The notes beneath the pieces were generated by a model. It had not been told where the DNA came from. It was given only the letters and a program-made list of their open reading frames with translations, and made no database searches. Made by a program: the position numbers and the translations under genes. A DNA stretch of 64,000 nucleotides from CAWFSE01 sp963697565 (lineage in GTDB: Bacteria; Actinomycetota; Actinomycetes; CAVWCF01): contig CAVOOM010000006.1 of assembly GCA_963697565.1 (NCBI GenBank), positions 372,001 through 436,000 of the forward strand. Reading direction: 5' to 3'. Within the stretch, counting starts at the first letter, position 1; each line of letters opens with the position of its first letter. Positions 28,530-39,163 of the stretch are shown here, piece by piece.

Positions 28530-29516
28530 GCCGCCGCGTCCTGGTCACCGGGGTCGGCGGCTTCATCGGGCGGCGGATGGCCGAGCGGCTGCGCGACCGC
28601 GGCGATGCGGTGGTCGGCCTCGACCGGGTGGCGTCGCCCGCGGCCGAGGCGGTGTGCCTGGAGTCGGGCGGTCGGCTGGTGCTCGGCGACGCCTGCGACG
28701 TCGAGGACGTGCGCGCCGCGGCGGCCGGCTGCGACCTCGTGGTGCACACCGCGGCGATCGTGGCCGAGGCCGGCGACTGGCGGGAGTTCATCCGGGTCAA
28801 CGCGCACTCGGTGCGCTCGGTCGCCCAGGCCTGCCGGGCCGAGGGCGTGCCCGAGCTGGTGCACCTGTCGAGCGTGATGGTGCACGGCTTCGACTACCCC
28901 GAGGACGTCGACGAGGACGACTGGATCCGCGGCGACGGCAACGCGTACTGCTGGTCGAAGATCGTCAGCGAGCAGCACGCCCTGGCCGCGCACGAGCCGG
29001 GCGTGCTCGACGTCTACCTGGTGCGCCCCGGCGATGTCTACGGGCCGGGCTCGGTGCCGTGGACGGTCCGGCCGGTGCAGCACCTGCGGCGGCGGGTCTT
29101 CACCCACGTCGACCCAGCGCGGGCCGTGCTCAACCACGTGTACGTCGACAACCTGCTCGACGGGATCGACCTGCTGCTGGAGCGGCGCGCATCGGGTCGG
29201 GCCTTCCACGTCACCGACGGGGCGCGGACCCTGCAGCGCGACTTCTTCGCCTACTACCAGCGGATGCTGGGCCAGCGCCTCGTGCCGTCCACGCCGTATC
29301 CCGGTGGCGCTGGCGGCCTCGCGGCTGGCGCAGTCGCTGCCGCGGCCGGCGCGGGACTTCCTCGACCTGCCGCCGGACGCGGTGCGCGGGATCGGCCGCA
29401 CCGCCCGCTACAGCGACGCGCGGATCCGCGCGCTGGGATTCGCTCCGGCCGTCGGCCTGGACGAGGGGATGGCCCGCACCGAGGAGTGGTTGCGGGGCAA
29501 CGGGTTGCTCGGCTGA
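28526..29516 (+). CDS. NAD-dependent epimerase/dehydratase family (extended SDR) (one frame break)
   Basis: 329 residues after removing one inserted base near 29300. The N-terminal VLVTGVGGFIGRRMAERLRD is the extended-SDR TGxxGxxG motif. VVHTAAIVAEAGDWREFIRV, HLSSVMVHGFDYP and the catalytic YCWSKIVSEQHA (YxxxK) follow. NHVYVDNLLDGIDLLLER and GRAFHVTDG are typical of 3-beta-HSD-like and sugar epimerase members. It is coupled to the preceding SDR by GTGA. The pair may form a two-step oxidation or reduction of a cyclic alcohol or ketone; whether it belongs to the catabolic island is unclear. Confidence 0.8.
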
Positions 29517-29520
29517 CCGC

Positions 29521-30565
29521 TCAGCGACGGCGGCGGCCGCGCCCGGACGGGGCTGCGCCCGCGCCGGCGACGATGACCTGCGGGTCGGGGTCGCGCTCGG
29601 CGGCCAGCGGGTCGGCGTAGTCGTCGACGAGGCCGCGCACGGTGGTGATGCCGTAGACCGGCGGGGGAGCGGCGAGGTCCTCGATGGCGAGCTCCAGCGG
29701 GTCGTCCGGCGCGTCGGCCGCCATCCGCCGGCGGTGCAGCCCGAGCAGCGGGATCTGCAGCAGCAGGATCGCGACCGCCAGCAGCAGCCACGGGTACGTC
29801 GAGGTGGTGACGGTCGACGAGGTCGGCTGGTCGATGCCGCTGACCGTGGTCTTGACGGTGTAGGTGCCGAAGGCCGGAGCCGGGAGCGTGATCGGGACGT
29901 CCAGGCTCTGCGAGGCGCCGGGGGAGATCTCCGGGAACTTCGGCCGGGCCACGACGTCGGTGGGGTCCTTGCCGGTGCCCAGCGTCACGGTGACGGGCAG
30001 GTTGGCCAGGGGCACCGTCCCGGTGTTGGCGATCGTCAGCTCGAGGGTGCGCTCGGCGGCGCCGCCGAGCAGGGCGATCGGTGGGCCGCTGCCGGTGAGC
30101 TTCTGGGTGATGGTGACCGTGCGGGTGACCGCCGATCCCCGAGGGCGGCGCGACCTCGGCGCCGATCACCTCGAAGGGGATGTCGACGCGTGACCGTCGC
30201 CTCGGGCGTGGAGACGTGCACGACGCAGGGGCAGGGCTTGGGCGGGAGCGACACCTGGATCTCGGTGAAGAACCGGCCGTCGTCGTTGGCCGTGGTGGTG
30301 TTGCCCGACGTGGGCGCGCAGTCGCTGGCGCCGTTGAGGAAGTTGTTGCCGCAGAGCACGACGTTGATCAGGGCCTTGGCGGGCCAGTTCTGGCCGCCGG
30401 ACCTGCACGAGGGTGCCGGGCGGGCGCGAAGGGCGGCAGGGCCACCGCCTCGGTGCCCCCACCGGGTCCTCGGCGTGCGCAGGCGCAGCCGGGCGACACC
30501 GCGAGGCCTGCGGAGCACGCCACCAGGGCGAGCGCCAGCGCGATCAGCCTCCGACGGACACCCAT
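29521..30565 (-). CDS. Secreted, membrane-anchored surface protein (frame breaks)
   Basis: About 347 residues. A signal peptide MGVRRRLIALALALVACSAG is followed by a Cys-rich beta segment (INVVLCGNNFLNGASDCAPT, then KPCPCVVHVSTPEATV). A CARDB-like beta domain follows (TLELTIANTGTVPLANLPVT). One membrane helix (YPWLLLAVAILLLQIPLLGL) precedes a basic cytoplasmic tail. It lies eight bases downstream of a DUF916-like gene with the same topology, so the two likely form an envelope pair. I do not recognise a catalytic function. Confidence 0.6.
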
Positions 30566-30573
30566 TGCGGGCA

Positions 30574-31633
30574 CTATCCCTTGACGGGGGCGTGCCGGCG
30601 CCGCGGGGCGCCGGAGGCGACGGCCTCCTCGTCGGGCTGCTCCTGGCGGCGCTTCCACCAGCGCCAGAAGCCGATCGCCGCGAGGACCAGGACCAGGGCG
30701 AGCACGAGCAGCCACGGGATGATCCACTCGACTGTGTCGGCAGACGTCTCCACGCCGCCTTCCGCCGTCGCCGTGACCGTCGCGACGGCTCGGTCGAACA
30801 GCGGCGGGCTGTCCCACACCTCCTGGAAGGTCGTGCTGTTGCCGGGGAGGATCTCCGGCAGCGGCTTCTCGGCCTTGAAGAGGTCGCGGCCGAAGAGCCC
30901 CTCGACCTTGAGGGTGCTGTCGGCGGTGATGCGCAGGTTGCCCTCGTTGGTCACCTTGTAGGAGATCAGCATCTGCTTGGTGGTGAGCCCGGCCGTGCCG
31001 CCGACGGGCTGCATGGTCACGTCGCTGATCAGCAGGGCGGGATTCGAGCGGACCCTGCGACTCGCACGTAGACGCGGGAGCCCACCGCCTGCTGGATCAG
31101 GATCTGCGAGTCCGGCCGTCTGTCCTGGGGCGCTGGCGACGGGGTTGCGCGCGACGATCACCCCCGCGTGGTCGCCGGGGGTGGCGCCTGCGGGACCGTC
31201 AGCGTGAAGGGCACACTCTCCTGGGTGTTCGGGTGCGAGCACGACCTTGTCCTTGGACAGGGTGATCCAGGCGCCGACGTCGGCGTTCTCCTTCTCGGGG
31301 TCGAGCGGGGCGAAGCCGCCGCCGGACGCGGTGTTGATCGCGTCTCGGGCGTAGAGCTCGAGGGTCAGGAACCCGTCGCTCGCGTTGGCGATGGTGACGG
31401 CGTCGTTGACGACCTGGCCCTCCTTGGTCTCGATCGACGAAGAACTCGCGCTTCGTCGGTGAGCCCTCGACTGTCGAGGACGGGAAGACAGACCAAGACC
31501 CGTTGTCGGCGGCGGAGGCGGGGCTCGCGAGCGGCACGATCGCGCCGGCCAGGGCGACGCCGAGCGCGCCGACGGCAGCCAGGCCCCGCGTCCAGCGCGA
31601 GCCCCAACCGCGCCCCGTGGTCCGACTCGCCAT
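30574..31633 (-). CDS. DUF916/WxL-binding-like secreted membrane-anchored protein (frame breaks)
   Basis: About 353 residues. The signal peptide is GLAAVGALGVALAGAIVPLA with SPASAADNG as likely cleavage region. The ectodomain has the pattern of DUF916-type proteins, in which DAVTIANASDGFLTLELYAR and LTVPAGATPGDHAGVIVARN form an Ig-like domain and LLISDVTMQPVGGTAGLTT a second. The single helix IIPWLLVLALVLVLAAIGFW is followed by a charged tail. Such proteins act at the cell surface. It is divergent from the transporter operon at 31916. Confidence 0.6.
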
Positions 31634-31814
31634 GCTGCACCCCTCAACTCGTGGCACGCTGCCCAGAGTGTGGCAGCGAATGCCGGGAACCGTTCCCCAG
31701 ATCGCGTGGTCTGACGCGGTGAACGGTCGGGGAGTTCCGCGCCCGCCCGTTCCGTTCAGTGGACCGTACCTGTGTGTAGTGGAACAGGACAAGGCCTCGA
31801 ACGAGCGACAACCG

Positions 31815-31868
31815 TTGACACCCCACGACCTCGAACCTAGGCTCGGCGCACTTCGTAACACCGTTCCG
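31815..31868 (+). promoter_or_regulatory. Promoter and operator of the Liv-type transporter operon
   Basis: TTGACA (31815-31820) and TAGGCT (31838-31843) are separated by 17 bases. Ten bases downstream lies CGTAACACCGTTCCG (31854-31868), matching the TGGAAC-N3-GTTCCA operator at 11 of 15 positions. The same geometry, operator just past the -10, is seen at 47420 and 61935. An AAGGAG ribosome site precedes the ATG at 31916. Confidence 0.55.
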
Positions 31869-31915
31869 GTGGGCGATACACGAGCGTCGGCCAGGCTCAA
31901 AAGGAGCGCCCCGCC

Positions 31916-33278
31916 ATGGTGACATCCCGTATGCGCCGCCGCCTGACCGCGGCCGCCGGGTTGACGGCCGCCAGCCTCGCCCTCACCGGCTGCTTCGGCG
32001 CCACCGTCGACGGGGTCTTCCCCGGCGCGGCCGGCGGCGGCGGCGGCGACCTGCCGGTCCCGGGCGTCACCGACAGCACGGTCAAGGTCGGCTTCATCGT
32101 CACCGACCTCGGCACCGTCTCGTCCTCGCTCGGCTTCACCACCCCCGACCAGGGCGACGGCGAGGCCCAGGTCAAGGCGCTCGTCGACGCGGCCAACGCC
32201 CAGGGCGGCCTCGGCGGCAAGCAGATCGAGCCGGTCGTCGTGGTCTTCGAGGCCGCCGACGACTCCCCGGAGGCCGAAGAGGCGCTCTGCAAGAAGCTCA
32301 CCCAGGACGAGAAGGTCTTCGCCGTCGTCCTCACCGGCCAGTTCCAGGCCAACGCCCGCCCCTGCTACGCCCAGGCCGGCACCCTCATGTTCGACGCCGC
32401 GCTCGTCCCGCAGGACCAGCAGGCGTACGAGGAGCTGTCGCCCTACCTGTGGGCGCCGTCGCTCCCGGTCTACGACGACTTCACCGCCGGACTGCTGCAG
32501 ACCCTCACCACGCAGCCCTACCTCGACGACGCCCAGGGCGCCACGGTGGGCATCGTCGCCGTCGAGGACCCCAGCACCCGCCGGCAGGTCGAGAACATCC
32601 TCGAGCCCGGGCTCCAGCAGGCCGGCGTCGGCTCGGTCGACTCGTACTGGATCAAGACCGAGACGGTCAACGACATCAACGTCGGCCTCGGCGAGGCCGC
32701 CCTCGGCCTGAAGACCAAGGGCACCGAGCACGTGATCTTCATGGGCGGGGCCCGGATGGCGCCCTTCTTCATGCTCAGCGCCGCCGCCAACGAGCTCGAT
32801 CTCGCAGTACGCCATCTCCACCTGGGACAGCCCGACCTTCATGACCGGCAACCCCGCCACCGTGCCGCAGGAGGGCCTGCCGGGCTCGATCGGCGTCGGC
32901 GTGGCCCCCGGCTTCGACGTCGAGACCGACCAGCTGGCGTTCCCGCAGCCGCGCGAGCAGCAGTGCGTCGACATCCTCAGCGGCGCGGGCATCACCTTCG
33001 CGAGCCGGGGCGAGGCGCGCACGGCGCTGCTCTACTGCGACGCCGTCTTCTTCCTCAAGGCCGGCCTCGACAAGGCGACCACCACCAGCGCGGGCGCGTT
33101 CAAGGAGGCGGCGGCCACCCTCGGCGAGGAGTTCCAGGCGTCCATGTCCTTCGGGACCCTCTTCGAGGCCGACCACTACGCCGGCACCTCGGCCTTCCGC
33201 GTGCTCGCCTTCGACACCGCCTGCGCCTGCTACACGTACGCCACGGAAGTCGCCCCGCTGCCGGACGCCGCGACGTGA
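31916..33278 (+). CDS. Branched-chain amino acid/amide-type ABC transporter substrate-binding lipoprotein (one frame break)
   Basis: About 453 residues. The lipoprotein signal peptide (AAGLTAASLALTGCFGATVD) has a lipobox LTGC. The mature protein has the LivK/type I periplasmic fold: VKVGFIVTDLGTVSSSLGF, then LVDAANAQGGLGGKQIEPVV, the strand-helix typical of the family. The break near 32800 is one inserted base. The ligand is not predictable; family members bind amino acids, amides, aromatics or larger acids. The stop overlaps the next gene (GTGA). Its operator suggests that it feeds the tetrapyrrole/dicarboxylate pathway. Confidence 0.8.
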
Positions 33279-36053
33279 CCAGACCGCTCGACGCGCACGT
33301 CGCGTACGCAGCCCGCGTCGCGATGGGTGTGACGGGCGAGCAGCAGGTCCCCTCGTACGGCCGTGCTGCCGGCGACCGCGGGCGCGGGCGGGTCACCGCG
33401 ATCGCGCGGGTCTCCTTCGCCGAGCAGGCCGGGGTCGTCGCCGCGATCCTGCTGCGTGGGCGTCGTGGCCGCCGACCTGCCGGCCAAGACCGGCGAGCTG
33501 GCGGTCGTGCTGATCGCCGGCGCGCTGGCGGTCGGCCTCGGCTCGCTGCTGGCGGTGCGCGCGTCGCGCGGCGGCACCCGGCTCAAGGTCCTCGTCGGCG
33601 TGGTGGTCAACGCCGCCATCCTGGCCGCGGTCGCGGCCCAGGTCTCCTCCCTCACGCTGCTCGCCGTGCTCGTGGTCGGCCGCGGCATCCTGCTCGGGTA
33701 CGGCCAGACCCTGCAGCGCGCGCTGCTCGTCGACGTGGTGCCGCCGGAGGCGCGGGTACGCGCGCTCGCCCGCTGGCGCGGCGCCGCCGTCTTCGGGGCG
33801 GCCGTCGCGGCGGGCCTCGCGGCCGGCGTGCTCAGCGGCCCGGAGTGGCCGTGGCGCGCGGTGCTCACCGGCATCGCGGTGGCCACCGCGCTGCTCGGCC
33901 TCGCGCTCGCCTTCGTCGACGACCCCGGGGTCGGCGGCTTCGAGCTGTCGCGGCTGCGCAAGGTCGCCGGCGACGCCGCGCCGCCCGCGCAGATCGACTC
34001 GGTGGGGGCCTCGCTCGGCCGGGCCGCCCGCACGGCCGGGGCGCGGGTGTCCGGCACCGGCTTCGCCGGCGTCGGCTTCGCCGGGCTCGGCTCGGTCGCC
34101 GCGACCGTGGTGGCGCTGCAGGACAAGGACCTCACCATCGGCTCGGCGCTGCTCGGCCTGACCGCGGCCTGGGCGGCGGCCGCGCTGGTCGTGGTGCTGG
34201 CCGCCGACGGACTCGAGGCGCGCCGCCGCGCCGACCCCGCCCGGCTGGCCGTGGCCGTGCCCGTGCTGCTCGGCATCGCCGCGGTCGGGATCGCCCTGGC
34301 CGCCTCGCTCCCCAGCGCCGCAGGTGCGTTGGCGGCCGCCGGGGTCGTCGCGGCCGCGACCGGGCTGGCCGCCGCGTGCCTGGACGTCACCGCGATGTCG
34401 TCGGCCGAGCCCGCCGACCGGGCGGCCGTGGCGGCGCTGGCGACCTGCTCGGTGCTCGGCGGCGCCGTGCTGGCGGTGTTCTGGATCAACTTCGCCGCCA
34501 ACCGCTTCGACGGCTTCGTCGCGTTCGCCACGCTCTCGCTGGCGGTGGCCGCGTGCGCCGCGGCCAGCACCCGCCTGCCCAAGGCCGCCGCGACCTCGTT
34601 CCAGGAGCGGCTGGACGGGCTGGCCTTCCGGCTGGAGGTGCCTGCACGGCGACGACGAGGCGTCCGCGCCGAGCGAGTCGGCGATCCCCGCCTGGCTGCT
34701 CGCCCCGCCGCCGCTGGCCGCGCCGCCGCCGACCTGGCCGCCGACCGTGGGCTGGCAGGCCGCCCCGATGCCGCCGCCCGCCGCGCCGTGGACCCCGGCC
34801 CCCCCGATCCCGGCGCCGTCGGCCGCGCTCGACCCGCTCAACGCGCCGTTCGAGGAGGTCGTCGCCGCCGCCCAGGCCGAGCACCTCGCCGAGCTGGCCG
34901 GCACCCCGACCGTCTTCGACGCCGCGCCATCGCGAGCCCGCGGCTGCGCCCGCCGCCGCGCCTGCGGCCGCGGAGCCCCCGGCCTGGATCCCGCCGGCGG
35001 ACTTCGACCCGCTCACCGCCCCGATCGAGCAGGTGCTGGGCACCGCCTCGCTGGGCGCCGCCACGATCCTGCCCGGCGCGCCGCTGCCCCCGGCCGCGCC
35101 GCTGTCGCCGAACGGCCACGGGCCGGCCGCGCCCCTCAACGGCCACGTCGAGGCGCTCGAGCCCACGGTGCCGCGGCACGCGGTCGGCGCCAGCGCGGCC
35201 GTCATCGCCGCGTCCCTGCCGGTCTCCGGCGGCGACGAGCCCGCCGCCCTGCCGCACCACCACGCGGCGCCGCTGCCCGTCCCGCACCGCCCCGCCGGCG
35301 ACCGGCCCCGGCTGCTCGAGGCCCGCGGCGTCGACTACTCGTACGGCTCGGTGCAGGTGCTCTTCGACGTCACCATGGACGTCGGCGAGGGCGAGCTGGT
35401 CGCGCTGCTCGGCCCCAACGGCGTCGGCAAGACCACCCTGCTGCGCGTGCTCTCCGGCCTCGCCAAGCCCAACGAGGGCCGCGTCGTCCTCGGCGGCGCC
35501 GACGTCACCAAGCTCGGCGCCCCCAAGCGGGTCGCGCTCGGCCTGTCCGAGATCGTCGGCGGCCAGGCCACCTTCGGCTCGATGACCGTCGCCGAGAACC
35601 TGCGGATGTACGGCTTCTCGATCGCCCGCGACAAGGCCGCGGTGCAACGACGGCATCGACAAGGCGTACGACGCGTTCCCGCGCCTGGCCGAGCGCCGCA
35701 ACCAGCTGGCGTCCACCCTGTCCGGCGGCGAGCAGCAGATGCTCGGGCTGTCCAAGGCGCTGCTGCTCAGGCCGAAGATCCTGATGGTGGACGAGTTCTC
35801 CCTCGGCCTCGCGCCGGTCATCGTCGGCGAGCTGATGGGCATGGTGCGCCAGCTCAACGCCGAGGGCACCGCGGTGCTGCTCGTCGAGCAGTCGGTCAAC
35901 GTCGCGCTGTCGCTCGTGCACCGCGCGTACTTCATGGAGAAGGGCCGGATCATCTTCGAGGGCCTCGCCGCCGACCTGCGCGGCCGCCCCGACCTGGTCG
36001 CCGAGATCACCCTGGGCGGCCACGCCGGCGCCCTGGCGAAGGTGGCGTCGTGA
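33275..36053 (+). CDS. MFS-like membrane domain fused to LivF-type ABC ATPase (four frame breaks)
   Basis: About 924 residues after removing four inserted bases (near 33455, 34640, 34925 and 35645), which makes the length divisible by three. Residues about 60-450 are ten to twelve hydrophobic helices with MFS-like organisation (ALLVDVVPPEARVRALARWR is a loop-2-like motif). A Pro/Ala-rich linker with two related repeats, ALDPLNAPFEEVVAAA and DFDPLTAPIEQVLGTA, spans about 455-680. The C-terminal LivF has Walker A GPNGVGKTTLL, signature LSGGEQQ and Walker B KILMVDEFS. No start or stop separates the parts in the corrected frame. It overlaps the LivK-like and LivHMG genes by GTGA. Confidence 0.7.
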
Positions 36054-39037
36054 GCGCCGCCGTGCAGTCCGCCCTGCAGGCCGTGGCCACCGCCGACGTC
36101 GGCGGCTTCGACCTGTCGCCGGGCCGGCTGCTCGTCGGCGCCTTCACCGGCCTCACGTACGGCCTGCTCGCCGTCGGCCTCGTCCTGGTCTACCGCGCGA
36201 GCAAGTTCATCAACTTCGCCCACGGCGCGATCGGCGTCTTCGGCGCCTCGGTCGTCGGCGTGCTCGTGACCCAGCTGGGCGTGGGGTACTGGATCGCCTT
36301 CCCGATCGGCCTGGCCGCCGCCGCCGCGGTGTCGGCGCTCACCGAGGCCGGCATCATCCGCCGGCTCAAGGGCGCCCCCACGGTCCTCGGCATGGTCGCG
36401 ACGCTCGGCCTCGGCACGTTCCTGCTCGTCTTCGCCCTGGTCATCAACAGCAAGGCCTCCAGCGGCAACCTCTACCCCGAGCCCCCGGGGCTGCCGTCGT
36501 TCGAGGTCTCCGGCGCCGTCGTCGGCCCGCCGTACATCGCGATGATCGTCCTCACGCCGATCCTGCTGGTCAGCCTGACGCTGTTCCTCAAGCGCAGCCG
36601 GTACGGCCTGGCGATCCGCGCGGCGGCGGACAACCCCGACGCCGCCTCGCTGGCCGGGGTCTCCGCCAAGCGGATGGTCACGCTGTCGTGGGCGCTGGCC
36701 GGCGCGATCGCGGCCTTCTCCGCGACGCTCGTCTTCCCCACCCGCGGCGTGCAGGACTTCGACTCCCTCGGCCCGTCGCTGCTGCTGCTCGGCCTCGCCG
36801 GCGCCGTGATCGGCCGGCTCACCAGCCTGCCGATCGCGTTCTTCGCCTCGATGATCATCGGCATCGTCGAGAACGTCGTGCGCTCGCGGTCGGCCTCCGA
36901 CGGCACCGCCGAGCTCGTCGTCGGCGTCATCATCATCGTGGCGCTGCTGCGCCAGAAGGAGCTGTCGCGCCGCCAGCAGCCGGGCGGCGAGTGGAGCAAG
37001 GTCAAGGGCGTCGCCATGCCCAGCGCGTACGAGCGGGTCTGGCTGATCCGCAACCTGGGCCGGTTCGCGATGCTGGCCGTGGTCGGCTACCTCGCCTACC
37101 TCGCGTTCGCGGTCTCCAACGGCGTCGCGGCGGTGCTCACCACCCTGGTCGGCACGACGCTGGTCGGCCTGTCGGTCTTCGTGGTGACCGGGCTCGCCGG
37201 CCAGCTGTCGCTGGGGCAGTTCGCGTTCGCCGGCATCGGCGCGGCCGTCTCGGTGCAGGTGGTCAACGCCACCGGCCACTTCGACCTCGGGCTGTGGGCC
37301 GCGGCCATCGTCGGCGCGGTCGCGGCCGCGCTGGTCGGCGTGCCCGCGCTGCGGCTGCGCGGCCTGGCCCTCGCGGTGAGCACGCTGGCGTTCGCGCTCA
37401 TCACCGGCTCGTGGCTGCTGCGGCAGGAGTGGATGCTGGGCACCGGCGTCACCCCGGCCAAGCCGATCATCGGCTCGCTGGTCTTCTCCACGGCCAAGGG
37501 GTACTTCCTGTTCAGCGTCGGCGTGCTCGCGCTCGGCTTCTGGCTCACGTCCAACCTGCGCCGCGGGGCGTTCGGCCGGCTGGCCACCGCGCTGCGCGAC
37601 AACGAGGACGCCGCGCGGGCGTTCGCCGTGCCGTCCCGGCTGCGCAAGCTGCAGGTGTACGCGGCGGCGGGGGCGCTGGCCGGCCTCGGCGGCGCCGTGA
37701 TCGGGCACGGCCAGTCGACGCTGACGTCCAACCAGTTCCTCGCCCAGGCGTCCATCGACGTCGTGGCGCAGAGCGTCGTCGGCGGCCTGTCCATGGTGAT
37801 CGGCCCGTTCCTCGGCGCGATCTACCTGCAGACGATCCCCGGCCTGCTGCGGCTCAACAGCCTCGGCGACCCGACGATCATCGTCGCGGTGGCCACGATC
37901 GGCTGGCTGGTGCTGATCGTGGTGCAGCCGGCCGGTTTCGCCGGCGTCGTCGCGTGGTTCCGCAACCGGATCGCCGACCTGATCGCGCGCCTGCGCGGGA
38001 TCAACCCGGCCGAGGCGCGGCGGGCCGACGAGGCGGGCGTGGCCGAGGACGCGATGAGCTCGATCGACCTGACCTCGCTGGCCGCCGCGACGGCGGGCGC
38101 CGCCGCCGCCGGGCGCGCCGCTGGGCCCGCCGGCCGAGCAGATCCCGGCACGCCCACACCCCGGGCGGGGCTCGAGATGATCGAGCACCGCCGGCCCGAG
38201 CCGGTGCTGGTCCCCGCCTCGTCCGAGGTGCTGCTGTCCGCGCGCGGCATCGCCCGCTCGTTCGGCGGCGTCAAGGCCGTCCGCGGGGTCGACCTCGACG
38301 TCTACGCCGGCGAGATCCTCGGCATCATCGGCCCGAACGGCGCCGGCAAGACCACGTTCTTCGAGATCGTGGCGGGCTTCACCAAGGCCGACGAGGGGTC
38401 GGTCGCCTTCCTCGGCCGCGACATCACCTCGCTCACCCCGGAGAAGCGGGCCCACCTCGGCCTGGTGCGCTCGTTCCAGAGCAGCGCGCTGTTCCCGACG
38501 ATGACGGTGCGCGAGACCGTCATGGTGGCCTGCGAGCGCGAGCAGCCCTCGCGGATCGGCGCCTCCATCGTCGGCTGGCCGCGCGCCGAGCGGGCCAAGC
38601 GCGTCCGCGCCGACGACCTGCTCGACGTGATGGGGCTCGGGGCGATCAGCCGCCGGGCCGTCGGCGAGCTGTCGACCGGCACCCGCCGGATGGTCGAGCT
38701 CACCTGCATGCTGGCCCTGGAGCCGAAGCTGCTGCTGCTCGACGAGCCGGCCGGCGGCCTCGCGCAGTCCGAGGGCGACAAGCTCGTCGAGCTGGTGACG
38801 GCGATCCGCCGCGACCTCAACGCCACCGTCGTGGTGGTCGAGCACGACCTGCCGCTGCTGTTCCGGATGGCCGAGCGGATGGTCGCCATGGAGCTCGGCC
38901 AGGTGATCGCGGTCGGCACGCCGCAGGAGGTGCGCAACCACCCCGAGGTCGTGCGCTCCTACCTCGGTGGCGAGGTCGCCGCCGTCGAGCGCTCCGGGGC
39001 CTTCCCCGTGGCCACCGAAGCCGCCGTCCTCGGCTGA
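36050..39037 (+). CDS. LivH-LivM-LivG triple fusion of a Liv-type ABC transporter
   Basis: 995 residues in a single intact frame. Residues about 1-320 are a LivH permease (YGLLAVGLVLVYRASKFINF, then RAAADNPDAASLAGVS). Residues about 330-660 are a LivM permease (GLAGQLSLGQFAFAGIGAAV, the LivM hallmark, and ALRDNEDAARAFAVPSRLRK, the EAA-like loop). After a variable linker, residues about 725-985 are a LivG ATPase with Walker A GPNGAGKTTFFEIVAG, a modified signature LSTGTRRM and Walker B KLLLLDEPAGGLA. The whole importer core is thus one polypeptide that pairs with the LivF half upstream. The absence of any frame break over 3 kb argues that the fusion is genuine. Confidence 0.9.
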   Translation: MSAAVQSALQAVATADVGGFDLSPGRLLVGAFTGLTYGLLAVGLVLVYRASKFINFAHGAIGVFGASVVGVLVTQLGVGYWIAFPIGLAAAAAVSALTEAGIIRRLKGAPTVLGMVATLGLGTFLLVFALVINSKASSGNLYPEPPGLPSFEVSGAVVGPPYIAMIVLTPILLVSLTLFLKRSRYGLAIRAAADNPDAASLAGVSAKRMVTLSWALAGAIAAFSATLVFPTRGVQDFDSLGPSLLLLGLAGAVIGRLTSLPIAFFASMIIGIVENVVRSRSASDGTAELVVGVIIIVALLRQKELSRRQQPGGEWSKVKGVAMPSAYERVWLIRNLGRFAMLAVVGYLAYLAFAVSNGVAAVLTTLVGTTLVGLSVFVVTGLAGQLSLGQFAFAGIGAAVSVQVVNATGHFDLGLWAAAIVGAVAAALVGVPALRLRGLALAVSTLAFALITGSWLLRQEWMLGTGVTPAKPIIGSLVFSTAKGYFLFSVGVLALGFWLTSNLRRGAFGRLATALRDNEDAARAFAVPSRLRKLQVYAAAGALAGLGGAVIGHGQSTLTSNQFLAQASIDVVAQSVVGGLSMVIGPFLGAIYLQTIPGLLRLNSLGDPTIIVAVATIGWLVLIVVQPAGFAGVVAWFRNRIADLIARLRGINPAEARRADEAGVAEDAMSSIDLTSLAAATAGAAAAGRAAGPAGRADPGTPTPRAGLEMIEHRRPEPVLVPASSEVLLSARGIARSFGGVKAVRGVDLDVYAGEILGIIGPNGAGKTTFFEIVAGFTKADEGSVAFLGRDITSLTPEKRAHLGLVRSFQSSALFPTMTVRETVMVACEREQPSRIGASIVGWPRAERAKRVRADDLLDVMGLGAISRRAVGELSTGTRRMVELTCMLALEPKLLLLDEPAGGLAQSEGDKLVELVTAIRRDLNATVVVVEHDLPLLFRMAERMVAMELGQVIAVGTPQEVRNHPEVVRSYLGGEVAAVERSGAFPVATEAAVLG

Positions 39038-39070
39038 CCCGCCCATACACAACGGTTGAGGCGCTGTCGT

Positions 39071-39084
39071 CACGTTCGAACGTG
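39071..39084. repeat. 14-bp palindrome shared with the 40.1-kb terminator
   Basis: CACGTTCGAACGTG lies 34 bases after the LivHMG stop. The same core forms the centre of the 36-bp palindrome at 40093-40128. It could be a short bidirectional terminator or a protein-binding site between convergent genes. Confidence 0.4.
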
Positions 39085-39163
39085 CGAGCGCGCCCGTTCA
39101 CGTGGGGTCTGGCCTGTGGACAACCGGCGACCTGCCGGCGACGCTCCCAGCCGCCTTCGCCAC

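Noticed and set aside
36050..39037. LivHMG triple fusion as an artefact of missing stop codons
   Set aside because: The frame is intact for 995 codons with conserved domains in register and variable linkers between them, and no GTGA or ATGA junction with a ribosome site separates them, so I keep it as a real fusion.
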